64,000 bases of DNA from Marinobacter sp. SS21 (GTDB taxonomy: Bacteria > Pseudomonadota > Gammaproteobacteria > Pseudomonadales > Oleiphilaceae), in the NCBI RefSeq assembly GCF_028369065.1, contig NZ_JAQNDA010000009.1, positions 62,001 to 126,000 on the forward strand, in the 5' to 3' direction. The first letter of the stretch is position 1. Each line of letters begins with the position of its first letter. Both the position numbers and the translations under genes were made by a program. Below the pieces are notes generated by a model, which searched no databases, was not told the DNA's origin, and saw only the letters and a program-made list of their open reading frames with translations. Shown one piece after another: positions 1 through 8,490 of this stretch.

Positions 1-1667
1 AGCGACGACTTGCGCAGATGGATCGGCCAGACCCTACGTTGCTGGATGACGAGCAGATTCGTCGGGAAGTATTGGAGTTGTTGATTCAGGAGCGAGTCCT
101 CACCCAGGATGCCGCTGAGCAGGGGCTGGCGCTGTCCGACGCCGATGTCGACGCCCTGATCACCCAGATGCCGCAGTTCCAGGTGAATGGCCAGTTCAAC
201 CGAGACCGTTTCGTATCTACCGTGCGTAACCTGGGAATGGGCGTCGCCGAGTTCCGCGAAGCCATGCGCAAGCAGTATGTCATCAATCAAATCCGCTCTG
301 GTGTGAGTCAGAGTGGCTTTGTGGCTGAGGCCGGTGCCGAAAAGCTGCTGAGTTTGCAGAACCAGACCCGGGATTTCCGCACTGTAACCCTGTCCTCCGG
401 TGATGTGGCTGACAAGGTGTCGGTGTCGGCGGAGGCGATCGCCGAGTATTACGAATCCAACGCTGCGCTGTTCATGCGCCCTGAGACGGTGGACGTACAG
501 TACATAGCACTCAGCCTCGAATCATTGGCGGACCCGGCCAGCGTGACCCAGGAGGAAGTGGAAGCCCTGTATGCGAGCCGTGCCGATGAATTGGCGGATG
601 AAGAGCGTCGTACCGCTCATATCCTGATCGAGCAGGGCGACGACGCAGACGAAAAGATCGCCGAAATCCAGCAGAAACTGGCTGAGGGCGAAGCGTTCGC
701 TGCGCTCGCCGAATCCTACTCCGCCGATGTGGCAACCGCCGCCGATGGCGGCGATCTGGGCTTTGCAGGGCGTAATATGTTCGATTCGGCCTTCGAAGAG
801 ACGATGTTTGCCTTGGAGATCGGTGAGGTGTCCGAGCCGGTGATCACGCCCTACGGAACTCACTTGATCAAGCTGTTGGAGGTGCGTGAGACTGAGGTGC
901 CGTCCCTGAGCGAGCTGGAAGCAGAGCTGAGAAACGAGCTGGCAATGACCAAGGCTGATGAGGCTTATGCGGCGGCACGTACCGAGCTGTCCAACATTGC
1001 CTATGAGTCCGATAATCTGGCCGAGCCTGCAGTGGCCCTGGGGCTGGAGATTCACGAGCGCAACGGTCTGAGCCGAGAGGGTGCTAGCGCGCCGTTTGAT
1101 CACGCCGGCCTGGTTCGCCAGGTATACTCTGAGGATGTGCTGAAGGGCGGCTACAATACCGAAGTGATCGACGTTGGCGACAACGTCTCCATCGTGGCTC
1201 GGGTCAAAGAGCATTTTCCAGCCCGTCAGCTGCCGTTGGAGGAGGTCTTGGGTGACATTCGTGCAGCCTTGACTGAACAGGAAATCCGCAAGGTGTTGCA
1301 GGCTGAGGCGCAAGCTGTTGTGGCGGCGCTGGAAGCCGGGCAGGACCTCGCCGAGATTGAGTCGGTGTCCGCTCAATGGCAGAGCTATTCCGAACAGGGG
1401 CGTAACAGTGCCGGCTTGAACCCGGCGGTACTTAGTGCCGTTTTTGCCATGCCCAAGCCCCAGGCCGATGCGCCGGTGTACGGTCACGCTATGGCTGCTG
1501 GCGACCTAGTGGTCATCGCCCTGGACAAGGTCGGCGAGGGCGAAGTGGATCGCGAGAGTGAGGAGGTTACCCAACTCCGTCGTTTCATGGCGACCCTTCA
1601 GGGCCAGCGTGAATACACGGCCTACCAACAGTACCTGCGTGAGCAGGCAGAGGTCGAGCGGCCCTGA
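1..1667 (+). CDS. ppiD: Periplasmic folding chaperone PpiD (SurA/PpiD family), 5' partial
   Basis: The reading frame is already open at the left edge (first full codon at position 3), so the N-terminus with its membrane anchor lies outside the window and the ATG at 18 is an internal Met. About 554 residues are visible. The first ~100 match the SurA/PpiD-type N-terminal chaperone region (phrase PQFQVNGQFNRDRF). A parvulin-type PPIase domain follows at roughly residues 200-295, with RRTAHILI, GGDLGF and PYGTHLIKLLEV, and then a long C-terminal chaperone part. PpiD is an inner-membrane-anchored periplasmic chaperone near the Sec translocon that assists emerging envelope proteins. In many proteobacteria it follows lon and hupB, which would be to the left. 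A strong terminator follows. Confidence 0.93.
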   Translation, partial: RRLAQMDRPDPTLLDDEQIRREVLELLIQERVLTQDAAEQGLALSDADVDALITQMPQFQVNGQFNRDRFVSTVRNLGMGVAEFREAMRKQYVINQIRSGVSQSGFVAEAGAEKLLSLQNQTRDFRTVTLSSGDVADKVSVSAEAIAEYYESNAALFMRPETVDVQYIALSLESLADPASVTQEEVEALYASRADELADEERRTAHILIEQGDDADEKIAEIQQKLAEGEAFAALAESYSADVATAADGGDLGFAGRNMFDSAFEETMFALEIGEVSEPVITPYGTHLIKLLEVRETEVPSLSELEAELRNELAMTKADEAYAAARTELSNIAYESDNLAEPAVALGLEIHERNGLSREGASAPFDHAGLVRQVYSEDVLKGGYNTEVIDVGDNVSIVARVKEHFPARQLPLEEVLGDIRAALTEQEIRKVLQAEAQAVVAALEAGQDLAEIESVSAQWQSYSEQGRNSAGLNPAVLSAVFAMPKPQADAPVYGHAMAAGDLVVIALDKVGEGEVDRESEEVTQLRRFMATLQGQREYTAYQQYLREQAEVERP

Positions 1668-1690
1668 TTCCAGCATTCAGGCTAGCCTAC

Positions 1691-1727
1691 AAAAAGCCCG
1701 GTGGCGAAATGCCCCGGGCTTTTTTTG
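1691..1727. terminator. Bidirectional Rho-independent terminator between ppiD and hexR
   Basis: A GC-rich stem AGCCCGG / CCGGGCT (1695-1701 with 1714-1720) is flanked by an A-run on the left and a T-run on the right. It can therefore end ppiD on the plus strand and hexR on the minus strand. The two genes converge here. Confidence 0.85.
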
Positions 1728-1745
1728 TCGTTGGCGAGCGAGTTG

Positions 1746-2618
1746 TCAGACCGGTGGCAGTCGGGTGGCTTTCAGGCTGTCCTTGATCTTCTTCAGGTGA
1801 TCACGAAAATCCTCGCCACGCTTGAGGGTCACACCGGTAGCGAGGATGTCGATAATCGACAGATGGATAATTCGCGAAGCCATGGGCATGTACACTTCGG
1901 TGTCTTCCGAGGCGGTCACGCCCAGCACCACCGTGCAAACTTCCGCCAGTGGCGAGGCTGGCGTTGTAATTCCGATGACGGTGGCGCCATTGTTGCGGGC
2001 GTCCCGGGCGATTTCGATCGACTCTTTGGTTCTGCCGGTGTAGGAAATCATCACGATGACGTCGCCGGTGCCACTGCCGGCAGCGACCATTCGTTGCATC
2101 AGCGCGTCGTCGTAGCACATCACCGGAATGTTAAAGCGAAAAAACTTGTGTTGGGCATCCAAGGCGACCGGGGCCGAGCCCCCCATCCCGAAGAAGTTGA
2201 TCTGCTTGGCCTGGATCAGGTAATCGATGGCCGTCGCAAGGTCCTTCGGGTTCAGGGCTTGCCGGGCCTTGTCGAGATTGGCCATGGTGGTCAGCATGAC
2301 CTTATCGGCAAATTCGGCCACGGTATCATCGGGCTCGATGTTCTGGCCAATGTAGGGCGTGCCAGTGGCGATGCTCTGGGCCAGACGGATCTTGAAGTCG
2401 GGAAAGCCCGACGCGGAAAAGCCACGGCAGAAGCGGTTCACGGTCGGCTCGCTCACGTTGGCGGAGCGAGCCAGGGCGGCGATGCTGTAGCGAGTGGCCG
2501 CGGACGGATCGCGGAGTATGGCCTCGGCGACCTTGCGTTCCGACTTGTTGAGCGAGTCCAGCCGGTCCTGGATATCTTCCAGCAGGTTCTCATCTCGGCG
2601 CGTATGGGGCGCTGACAT
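1746..2618 (-). CDS. hexR: HexR, RpiR-family repressor of central sugar metabolism
   Basis: 290 residues. An N-terminal RpiR-type helix-turn-helix (about 10-85; NVSEPTVNRFCRGF is the recognition region) is followed by a SIS sugar-phosphate domain (about 125-270; INFFGMGGSA and ISYTGRTKESIEIA). HexR proteins of Pseudomonas and Shewanella bind AT-rich palindromes and are released by the Entner-Doudoroff intermediate KDPG. The gene is divergent from zwf-pgl-eda, with HexR-like palindromes in the shared intergenic region, the classical arrangement. A GGAGAG ribosome site precedes the ATG at 2618. The identity is firm from domain order plus context. The effector is inferred from the family. Confidence 0.95.
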   Translation of the reverse strand: MSAPHTRRDENLLEDIQDRLDSLNKSERKVAEAILRDPSAATRYSIAALARSANVSEPTVNRFCRGFSASGFPDFKIRLAQSIATGTPYIGQNIEPDDTVAEFADKVMLTTMANLDKARQALNPKDLATAIDYLIQAKQINFFGMGGSAPVALDAQHKFFRFNIPVMCYDDALMQRMVAAGSGTGDVIVMISYTGRTKESIEIARDARNNGATVIGITTPASPLAEVCTVVLGVTASEDTEVYMPMASRIIHLSIIDILATGVTLKRGEDFRDHLKKIKDSLKATRLPPV

Positions 2619-2719
2619 TCGCTTGCTCTCCGAGTTGTGGTTGTCCTGCGGCGTTGCAGGCTCCCTGGTACTATCGGTCGTTCGTTCGGCGGATTATAGC
2701 CTCTTTCGGCCTGGGATGC

Positions 2720-2737
2720 GGTAGTAAAGTTGTCACA
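2720..2737. promoter_or_regulatory. Candidate HexR operator 1 (hexR-zwf intergenic)
   Basis: GGTAGTAAAGTTGTCACA resembles the AT-rich HexR palindrome (TGTARTAAAATTACWACA type), matching about 13 of 18 positions by eye. It lies about 100 bp upstream of hexR and could serve autoregulation. Confidence 0.5.
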
Positions 2738-2780
2738 TTCGGCCTTTGGAATTGGCAATAACCGTTTGTAGTGTCATTAT

Positions 2781-2798
2781 TTAGATAAAATTACTACA
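2781..2798. promoter_or_regulatory. Candidate HexR operator 2 (zwf promoter)
   Basis: TTAGATAAAATTACTACA has a perfect right half-site (TTACTACA) and a weaker left half. It covers TAAAAT (2786-2791), which could be the zwf -10 box, so binding would block zwf-pgl-eda transcription. A TGTAGT at 2768-2773 forms a wider inverted pair with the ACTACA. Confidence 0.6.
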
Positions 2799-2898
2799 TG
2801 ACCATGGCAGGACGCTTCAGTAAACCGCCAGGGCCGATTCGGGTGTTGTGGGGAGTCGAGGGCGAAGTTGTCCGGTGTCGAAGGCGAGCGAGAGCCTC

Positions 2899-4380
2899 AT
2901 GGAAGACCACGTAAAGACGTGCAGTGATCTGATGATTTTCGGTGCCTTGGGGGATTTGGCCCGTCGCAAGCTGTTCCCCGCACTATACCAGCTTGAGCGT
3001 TCCGGATTGCTGTCGCGGGACAGCCGGATATTGGCTCTGGCCCGGCGGCAGACGACCACAGCCGAGGTTCGCAACCAGGTTTCCCAACACCTGAGAGAGT
3101 CCATTCCTGAGCGGGAGCTGGAGGCAGCTACGCTGAAGCAATTCCTCAGCCGTTTGGAGTACTGCCGGCTGGATTTCAGCGACGCTGACGACTTCGAAGC
3201 ATTGCGGCAGTGGCGCCAGGACAGTGGCAATGTGCTGATCGTCTATTTGGCGACGCCACCGGACATGTACGGGTTGATAGCCCGTAATCTGCGTACCGCC
3301 GACTGCTGTACCGCCCAGACCCGGGTGGTCGTGGAAAAACCCATAGGCCATGACCTGAAGTCGTCCCGGAATATCAACGATCAGCTGGCGGAAGTGTTCA
3401 ACGAAGACCAGTTGTTCCGCATTGATCACTATCTGGGCAAGGAAACCGTCCAGAACCTGATCGCCTTGCGGTTCGCCAACAACCTGTTTTCCTCCCAGTG
3501 GGACCAGAATCACATCTCCCACGTTGAAATTACCGTGGCGGAAAGTGTTGGCATTGAGGGGCGGTGGGGGTACTTCGATCAGGCCGGTCAGGTCCGCGAC
3601 ATGATTCAGAACCACCTGCTTCAGTTGTTGTGTCTGATCGCCATGGATCCACCGGCCGATTTGTCCGCGGACAGTATCCGGGATGAAAAGGTTAAGGTGC
3701 TGAAGGCCTTGCGACCGATCACGCCGGACATCATGGAAACCCACCTGGTCCGCGGTCAGTACAGTGCTGGCGCAAGTTCTGGGCGGGCTGTGCCGGCGTA
3801 TCTGGAAGAGGAGGGGGCCAACCGAAGCAGCAGCACTGAAACCTTCGTGGCGCTGAAGGTTGAAATCGAGAACTGGCGTTGGGTGGGGGTGCCGTTCTAT
3901 ATCCGCACCGGCAAACGGTTGCCGGAAAAACTCTCGCAGATCGTCATTCACTTCAAGCCTGCACCGCACTACATCTTCGATCTGGATCAGAAGCACCTTG
4001 CCCATAACCGGCTGATCATTCGTCTTCAGCCGGACGAGGGGATGACGCTCCAGATTCTTAATAAAGACCAGGGGCTGGATAAGGGCATGCGATTGCGCCA
4101 AGGACCGCTGGAGCTGACCTTTTCAGAAGCCTTTGAAACCGAGCGGATTCCCGATGCCTATGAACGCCTGCTATGGGAAGTGATGAAAGGGAATCAGTAT
4201 CTGTTCGTCCGGCGTGACGAAGTTGAATATGCCTGGCGCTGGGTTGACGGCATCATCGCCAACTGGAATGGGCGGGGCGCGCCGCTGAAACGGTATGCCG
4301 CGGGGACTTGGGGACCGGTGGCATCGATTGCTCTGATAACAAGGGATGGCAGGAGCTGGTATGAAGACGCTGGATATTAA
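2899..4380 (+). CDS. zwf: Glucose-6-phosphate 1-dehydrogenase
   Basis: 493 residues from the ATG at 2899, the usual family length. A GTG at 2848 would add 17 residues with no family match, so I prefer the ATG. The enzyme oxidises glucose-6-phosphate to 6-phosphogluconolactone with reduction of NAD(P)+. Visible features are the dinucleotide-binding [10 protein letters not shown] near the N-terminus, the substrate/active-site signature RIDHYLGKE with its catalytic His and Lys (about residues 173-181), and [18 protein letters not shown]. It is the first gene of zwf-pgl-eda and feeds the Entner-Doudoroff pathway. Its 3' end overlaps pgl by 20 bp. HexR control is likely from the upstream palindromes. 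Confidence 0.97.
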   Translation: MEDHVKTCSDLMIFGALGDLARRKLFPALYQLERSGLLSRDSRILALARRQTTTAEVRNQVSQHLRESIPERELEAATLKQFLSRLEYCRLDFSDADDFEALRQWRQDSGNVLIVYLATPPDMYGLIARNLRTADCCTAQTRVVVEKPIGHDLKSSRNINDQLAEVFNEDQLFRIDHYLGKETVQNLIALRFANNLFSSQWDQNHISHVEITVAESVGIEGRWGYFDQAGQVRDMIQNHLLQLLCLIAMDPPADLSADSIRDEKVKVLKALRPITPDIMETHLVRGQYSAGASSGRAVPAYLEEEGANRSSSTETFVALKVEIENWRWVGVPFYIRTGKRLPEKLSQIVIHFKPAPHYIFDLDQKHLAHNRLIIRLQPDEGMTLQILNKDQGLDKGMRLRQGPLELTFSEAFETERIPDAYERLLWEVMKGNQYLFVRRDEVEYAWRWVDGIIANWNGRGAPLKRYAAGTWGPVASIALITRDGRSWYEDAGY

Positions 4381-5080
4381 TGTGCCGGAAGGGGTGGATG
4401 TTGTCACCGCCGAGGATGCCCACACTGTCGCCAGTATGTTGGCCGAGAAGGTGGCAGGCGTATTGGCGAACCGGTTACGGCAACCAGGAAGGGCCAGTCT
4501 GGCGGTATCGGGTGGACGTACGCCGGTTGCCTTCTTTGAATTGCTGGCACGAAAACCGATTGAGTGGGCGCGGGTTGACGTCGTCCTGGCTGATGAGCGT
4601 TGGGTGGAGGAGACCCATCCGGCCAGTAACGCGGCCCTGGTCAAGCGTTACCTGATCCAGGGGCCGGCCGCAGCGGCCAATTTTCTGTCGTTCTGGCGCG
4701 CCGGCATGTCTCCGGTCGATGCCAGCGCCGACGCCGATCAGGCCTTGGCCGCAATTGAGTGGCCACTGACCGCGTTGGTGCTGGGTATGGGTAATGATGG
4801 CCACACTGCCTCACTGTTTCCCGATGCGCCTGAACTGTACCAGGCGATGGATGTGAAGCGGCCCAACCATGTGGTGACCTTGACGCCGCCGTCCCAGCCC
4901 CATGCCCGGGTGTCGCTGAGCTTGCGCGCCTTGGCGGGGGCAAGGTACAAAGCGTTGCACCTGCGGGGGATGGACAAGGCCGAAACCTTGAAGCTGGCGT
5001 GCGATCAGCTCGATGACGTGGCGGAGATGCCAATCAGGGTGTTTCTCCGGCTGGGTCTGGTTGTTTACTGGAGTGCTTGA
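4361..5080 (+). CDS. pgl: 6-phosphogluconolactonase
   Basis: 239 residues. It hydrolyses 6-phosphogluconolactone to 6-phosphogluconate, the step between Zwf and Edd. Family motifs are SGGRTP near the N-terminus, [13 protein letters not shown] in the middle and [14 protein letters not shown], the NagB/SugarP-isomerase-like signature. I chose the ATG at 4361 over an upstream ATG at 4346 because AGGAG sits just ahead of it. The gene begins inside the 3' end of zwf, so translation of the two is probably coupled. It is 21 bp from eda. Confidence 0.95.
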   Translation: MKTLDINVPEGVDVVTAEDAHTVASMLAEKVAGVLANRLRQPGRASLAVSGGRTPVAFFELLARKPIEWARVDVVLADERWVEETHPASNAALVKRYLIQGPAAAANFLSFWRAGMSPVDASADADQALAAIEWPLTALVLGMGNDGHTASLFPDAPELYQAMDVKRPNHVVTLTPPSQPHARVSLSLRALAGARYKALHLRGMDKAETLKLACDQLDDVAEMPIRVFLRLGLVVYWSA

Positions 5081-5101
5081 TAAGCCGAGCTGGAGGCGTG
5101 C

Positions 5102-5761
5102 ATGCAGCAACTGTCCGAAGACCATCGTAACCGAATTCATGCCGTATTTGGCGCCTGCCCGCTGATGCCGGTGATTGCCATTGAACACCCAGATCATGTG
5201 CTGCCCTTGTGTCGGGCATTGGTGGAAGGTGGTATTCGTGCGCTGGAAATCACACTGCGCACCGAGCACGGCCTGGCGGCCATTGAGTTGTTGCGGGCGG
5301 CCTTGCCCGATATATGGGTTGGGGCTGGCACCGTGGTGACTCCGGCTCAGTACCGCGCCGTGGAGTCTGCCGGCGCCCAGTTCGTGGTGACGCCGGGGAT
5401 CACGGAGCCATTGTTGGAGTTTGGCCTCACCTCAAGCGTTCCGTTGCTGCCCGGTGTCGCCACGGTGTCCGAGCTGATGTTGGGCTACAACCTGGGGTAT
5501 CGGGAGTTCAAGTTTTTTCCTGCTGCCGTGGCCGGTGGGCCGGCCGCCCTGCAGGCGATTGCCGGGCCCTTCCCGGACGCCAGTTTCTGCCCTACCGGTG
5601 GGGTTCGGCTGGACACCGCCGGCGATTATCTGGCGCTCGATAATGTTCTTGGCGTTGGCGGTACCTGGCTGACCCCGAGCGAGGCGGTCGCGGCTGGCGA
5701 ATGGCCGACCATTTCAGCGATAGCCCGCGACAGCCTGGCCGCCCTGCGCAGGTGGGCCTGA
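5102..5761 (+). CDS. eda: KDPG aldolase (2-dehydro-3-deoxy-phosphogluconate aldolase)
   Basis: 219 residues. It cleaves KDPG to pyruvate and glyceraldehyde-3-phosphate, the last Entner-Doudoroff step. The class I aldolase features are present: Schiff-base lysine K137 in EFKFFPA, the catalytic Glu in LEITLRT (about 49), VGAGTV, VTPGI and the phosphate-binding FCPTGG. GGAG precedes the ATG. It is the last gene of zwf-pgl-eda and is separated by only 13 bp from the convergent pyk. Confidence 0.97.
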   Translation: MQQLSEDHRNRIHAVFGACPLMPVIAIEHPDHVLPLCRALVEGGIRALEITLRTEHGLAAIELLRAALPDIWVGAGTVVTPAQYRAVESAGAQFVVTPGITEPLLEFGLTSSVPLLPGVATVSELMLGYNLGYREFKFFPAAVAGGPAALQAIAGPFPDASFCPTGGVRLDTAGDYLALDNVLGVGGTWLTPSEAVAAGEWPTISAIARDSLAALRRWA

Positions 5762-5774
5762 TGGTGCCGCTGGG

Positions 5775-7223
5775 TTAGCGGATTTCCTGACCCACCTGGA
5801 CGATTTTCATCGAGTTGGTGCCGCCTTGGGCGTCTGCGTAATCGCCCTTGGTGATGATCACTCGATCTCCCTCCTGCACGATGCCAAGCTCCACCAGCCT
5901 GGCGACAGCGCGGGCGTTGGTCTCATGGTTGGGAATTTCGGTGGTATCGAACGGTACGGTCTGTACGCCGCGATACAGGGAAACCCGGTGCTGCGTGCTG
6001 GGGTGGCGGGAGAAGGCGAATATTGGCAGGCTCGACTTGATTCGCGACATCAGCAGGGGCGTTGCACCGGTTTCAGTCATGCACACGAGCGCGGAAATGC
6101 CGTCGAGGTGATTGGCCGCGTACATGGCGGACAGGGCAATCGCTTCATCCACCCGGCTCATGGTTTCGTTCAGGCGATGTTTGGATTGCGCCATGGACGG
6201 GTGTTTTTCCGCGCCCAGGCAGATCCGTACCATCGCTTCCACGGCCTCTCTGGGATAATCACCCACGGCGGTTTCGGCCGATAGCATCACGGCATCGGTG
6301 TAGTCCATCACGGCATTCGCCACATCGGACACCTCGGCGCGAGTGGGCATGGGGTTTTCGATCATCGACTCCATCATTTGGGTGGCGGTGATGACCACCT
6401 TGTTCAGGGCGCGGGCCCGAGCAATGATGTGCTTCTGAACGCCGACCAGCTCGGCATCGCCGATCTCCACCGCCAGATCGCCACGGGCCACCATCACGGC
6501 ATCCGAGGCCTGGATGACGTCATCGAGGGCGGCATCGTTGTGAGCCAGTTCGGCCCGTTCGATTTTGGCTACCAGCCCGGCCTCCGAGCCTGCCTCCCGT
6601 AGCAGTGCCCGCGCGGTGTGCAAGTCCTCGGCGGTGCGTACAAATGAAACCGCAACGTAATCGGCGTCGAGCTGGGCGGCCGTGCGGATGTCTTGCTTGT
6701 CTTTCTCCGTCAGTGCTTCCGCTGAGAGCCCGCCGCCACGCTTGTTCAGGCCCTTGTTGTTGGAGAGTGGGCCGCCAATGAGAACGGTGGAGGTGATGCT
6801 GCAATCGTCTACCGCCGTCACCTGCATTTCTATACGGCCGTCGTCCAGCACCAAAATATCGCCTGGCGCGACATCCTGGATCAGCTGCTCGTAGTCAATG
6901 CCTACCCGGGAGCTGTCTCCGGCAGCTTTGTCCATGGCGGCGTCCAGAACGAAGGTCTGCCCGCTCCTGAGCGTCACCTTATTGTCCTGAAAGCGCGCAA
7001 TTCGCAGTTTTGGGCCCTGGAGGTCGGCAAGTATCGCGGTATAGCGACCTTGAGCGCGCGCTGATTCGCGGACCTGCTGTGCCCGCTTAAGGTGCTCGGC
7101 GGCGCTGCCATGGGAAAAGTTCAGGCGGGCGACATCGACGCCGGCCTTGATGATGGCGGAGAGCGCTTCGGGGGAGTCCGTTGCCGGACCCAGGGTGGCG
7201 ACGATCTTGGTTCGCCTCAGCAT
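5775..7223 (-). CDS. pyk: Pyruvate kinase
   Basis: 482 residues from the ATG at 7223, which follows AAGGA. The open frame continues upstream to 7391, but that part overlaps gap and has no family match. The enzyme makes pyruvate and ATP from phosphoenolpyruvate and ADP. Motifs seen are RRTKIVATLGPA, LNFSHG, the active-site region with MVARGDLAVEIG, and ATQMMESMIENPMPTRAEVSD. The C-terminal alpha/beta allosteric domain is complete. It lies downstream of gap on the same strand, 107 bp apart, so the two may be co-transcribed. A TTTGGG triplet repeat lies just upstream of the ribosome site. Confidence 0.96.
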   Translation of the reverse strand: MLRRTKIVATLGPATDSPEALSAIIKAGVDVARLNFSHGSAAEHLKRAQQVRESARAQGRYTAILADLQGPKLRIARFQDNKVTLRSGQTFVLDAAMDKAAGDSSRVGIDYEQLIQDVAPGDILVLDDGRIEMQVTAVDDCSITSTVLIGGPLSNNKGLNKRGGGLSAEALTEKDKQDIRTAAQLDADYVAVSFVRTAEDLHTARALLREAGSEAGLVAKIERAELAHNDAALDDVIQASDAVMVARGDLAVEIGDAELVGVQKHIIARARALNKVVITATQMMESMIENPMPTRAEVSDVANAVMDYTDAVMLSAETAVGDYPREAVEAMVRICLGAEKHPSMAQSKHRLNETMSRVDEAIALSAMYAANHLDGISALVCMTETGATPLLMSRIKSSLPIFAFSRHPSTQHRVSLYRGVQTVPFDTTEIPNHETNARAVARLVELGIVQEGDRVIITKGDYADAQGGTNSMKIVQVGQEIR

Positions 7224-7241
7224 AGACGCATCCTTATCGAG

Positions 7242-7259
7242 TTTGGGTTTGGGTTTGGG
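7242..7259. repeat. Three tandem TTTGGG hexamers ahead of pyk
   Basis: Three perfect copies of TTTGGG on the plus strand (CCCAAA in the pyk transcript) lie 19-36 bp upstream of the pyk ATG. They are in the gap-pyk spacer and could vary by slippage. Confidence 0.7.
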
Positions 7260-7330
7260 TATGGATATTGAAACACATTCTGGCAGACTTGGCCGGGCAG
7301 TGCGGGAGTAGGCTGGATGGGGGAGCTCCT

Positions 7331-8335
7331 TCAGTGGCTGGCATTCATCAGCGCCAGGGTATTGTCCAGCATACGATTGGAGAATCCCCACTCATTGTCG
7401 TACCAGGCCATGACTTTCGCGTGACGGCCCAGTACGTGAGTGTGGTTCGCATCGAAGATGGCAGACAGCGCATTGTGATTAAAGTCGACACTCACCAGTT
7501 TGTCCTCGTTATAGCCCAGTACCGGGGATTGTTGGGCTGCCTGTTTCATGATCTGGTTAAGCTCGGAGGCATCGGTTTCCCGGCAGACCACCACACTCAG
7601 GTCCACCAGTGACACGTTGAGGGTAGGAACCCGCACCGCCAGGCCGTCCAGTTTGCCGGCCAGTTCAGGGATCACCCGGCCAATCGCGCCCGCGGCGCCG
7701 GTGCGCGTGGGAACCATGGACTGCGCAGCCGCTCGGGCCCGGTATAGGTCGCCGCTGTAGGCATCCGTCAGTGCCTGGTCATGGGTATAGGCATGAATGG
7801 TGGTCATCAGGCCGCTTTCAATGCCAACGCTCTCGTGCAGGGCCTTAACCACCGGTGCGAGGCAGTTGGTGGTGCATGACGCGCAGGAAATGATCTGGTG
7901 ATTCCGGCGCAGTTGATCGTGGTTTACGCCGTAGACCACCGTGGCATCGACCTCGGAGGCTGGCGCGGAGATGATGACTTTACGGGCTCCTGCCACTAGA
8001 TGCCCCCGCGCCTTGTCGGCGCTGGTGAAGCGGCCGCTGCACTCCAGCACCGCATCGATATGGAAGCTGCGCCACGGCAGCTCTGCAGGCTGGCTGATGG
8101 TGGTGACGGCAATGTGATCGCCATTCACCGAAATGGATTCGGCGTCGTAGCTGACGATACCGGGGAACTGGCCGTGGACACTGTCGTATTTGAAAAGGTG
8201 GGCATGCCCCTCGGGGCTGCCGAGGTCGTTGATCGCAACCACCTGAATCCGGTCGCGGTAATGGTTTTCATACAGCGCACGCAGTACGTTGCGACCAATT
8301 CGCCCAAAGCCGTTAATTGCGATGCGAATGGTCAT
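7331..8335 (-). CDS. gap: Glyceraldehyde-3-phosphate dehydrogenase, type I
   Basis: 334 residues. It oxidises and phosphorylates glyceraldehyde-3-phosphate to 1,3-bisphosphoglycerate with NAD+. The Rossmann start [10 protein letters not shown], the catalytic Cys C154 in CASCTTNC, the GAAGAIG turn and [12 protein letters not shown] are all present. Being HexR-linked and next to edd and zwf, it is most likely the catabolic Gap-1 that takes the triose released by Eda. The promoter upstream has a TATAAT covered by a HexR-like palindrome. A second, gluconeogenic gap may exist elsewhere, which cannot be seen here. Confidence 0.96.
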   Translation of the reverse strand: MTIRIAINGFGRIGRNVLRALYENHYRDRIQVVAINDLGSPEGHAHLFKYDSVHGQFPGIVSYDAESISVNGDHIAVTTISQPAELPWRSFHIDAVLECSGRFTSADKARGHLVAGARKVIISAPASEVDATVVYGVNHDQLRRNHQIISCASCTTNCLAPVVKALHESVGIESGLMTTIHAYTHDQALTDAYSGDLYRARAAAQSMVPTRTGAAGAIGRVIPELAGKLDGLAVRVPTLNVSLVDLSVVVCRETDASELNQIMKQAAQQSPVLGYNEDKLVSVDFNHNALSAIFDANHTHVLGRHAKVMAWYDNEWGFSNRMLDNTLALMNASH

Positions 8336-8363
8336 GATGCCTCTCCACGAAGTAGTGGCGTTA

Positions 8364-8379
8364 TGTAGTAATTATAACA
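8364..8379. promoter_or_regulatory. HexR-like operator over the gap -10 box
   Basis: TGTAGTAATTATAACA is a near-perfect 16-bp palindrome (TGTWRTAA / TTAYWACA). On the minus strand it contains TATAAT (8371-8376), the -10 box of the gap promoter, so a bound repressor would exclude RNA polymerase. Confidence 0.7.
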
Positions 8380-8399
8380 ATCTTGGTGGGCCTTGTAAG
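8371..8399 (-). promoter_or_regulatory. Sigma-70 promoter for gap(-pyk)
   Basis: Reading the minus strand, CTTACA (8394-8399) is followed by a 17-bp spacer and a perfect TATAAT (8371-8376). It is about 40 bp upstream of the gap start. Confidence 0.65.
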
Positions 8400-8490
8400 G
8401 ATGACATCCGTGTTAGGATGATCAAAAGAAGTAAATCCTACGTTTAATGCCGAGTGCAAACTTGAAGATGGATGATGGGGAGGCAAGTGC

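Noticed and set aside
7224..7391. N-terminal extension of pyruvate kinase
   Set aside because: It overlaps gap, has no family match, and a good ribosome site precedes the ATG at 7223.
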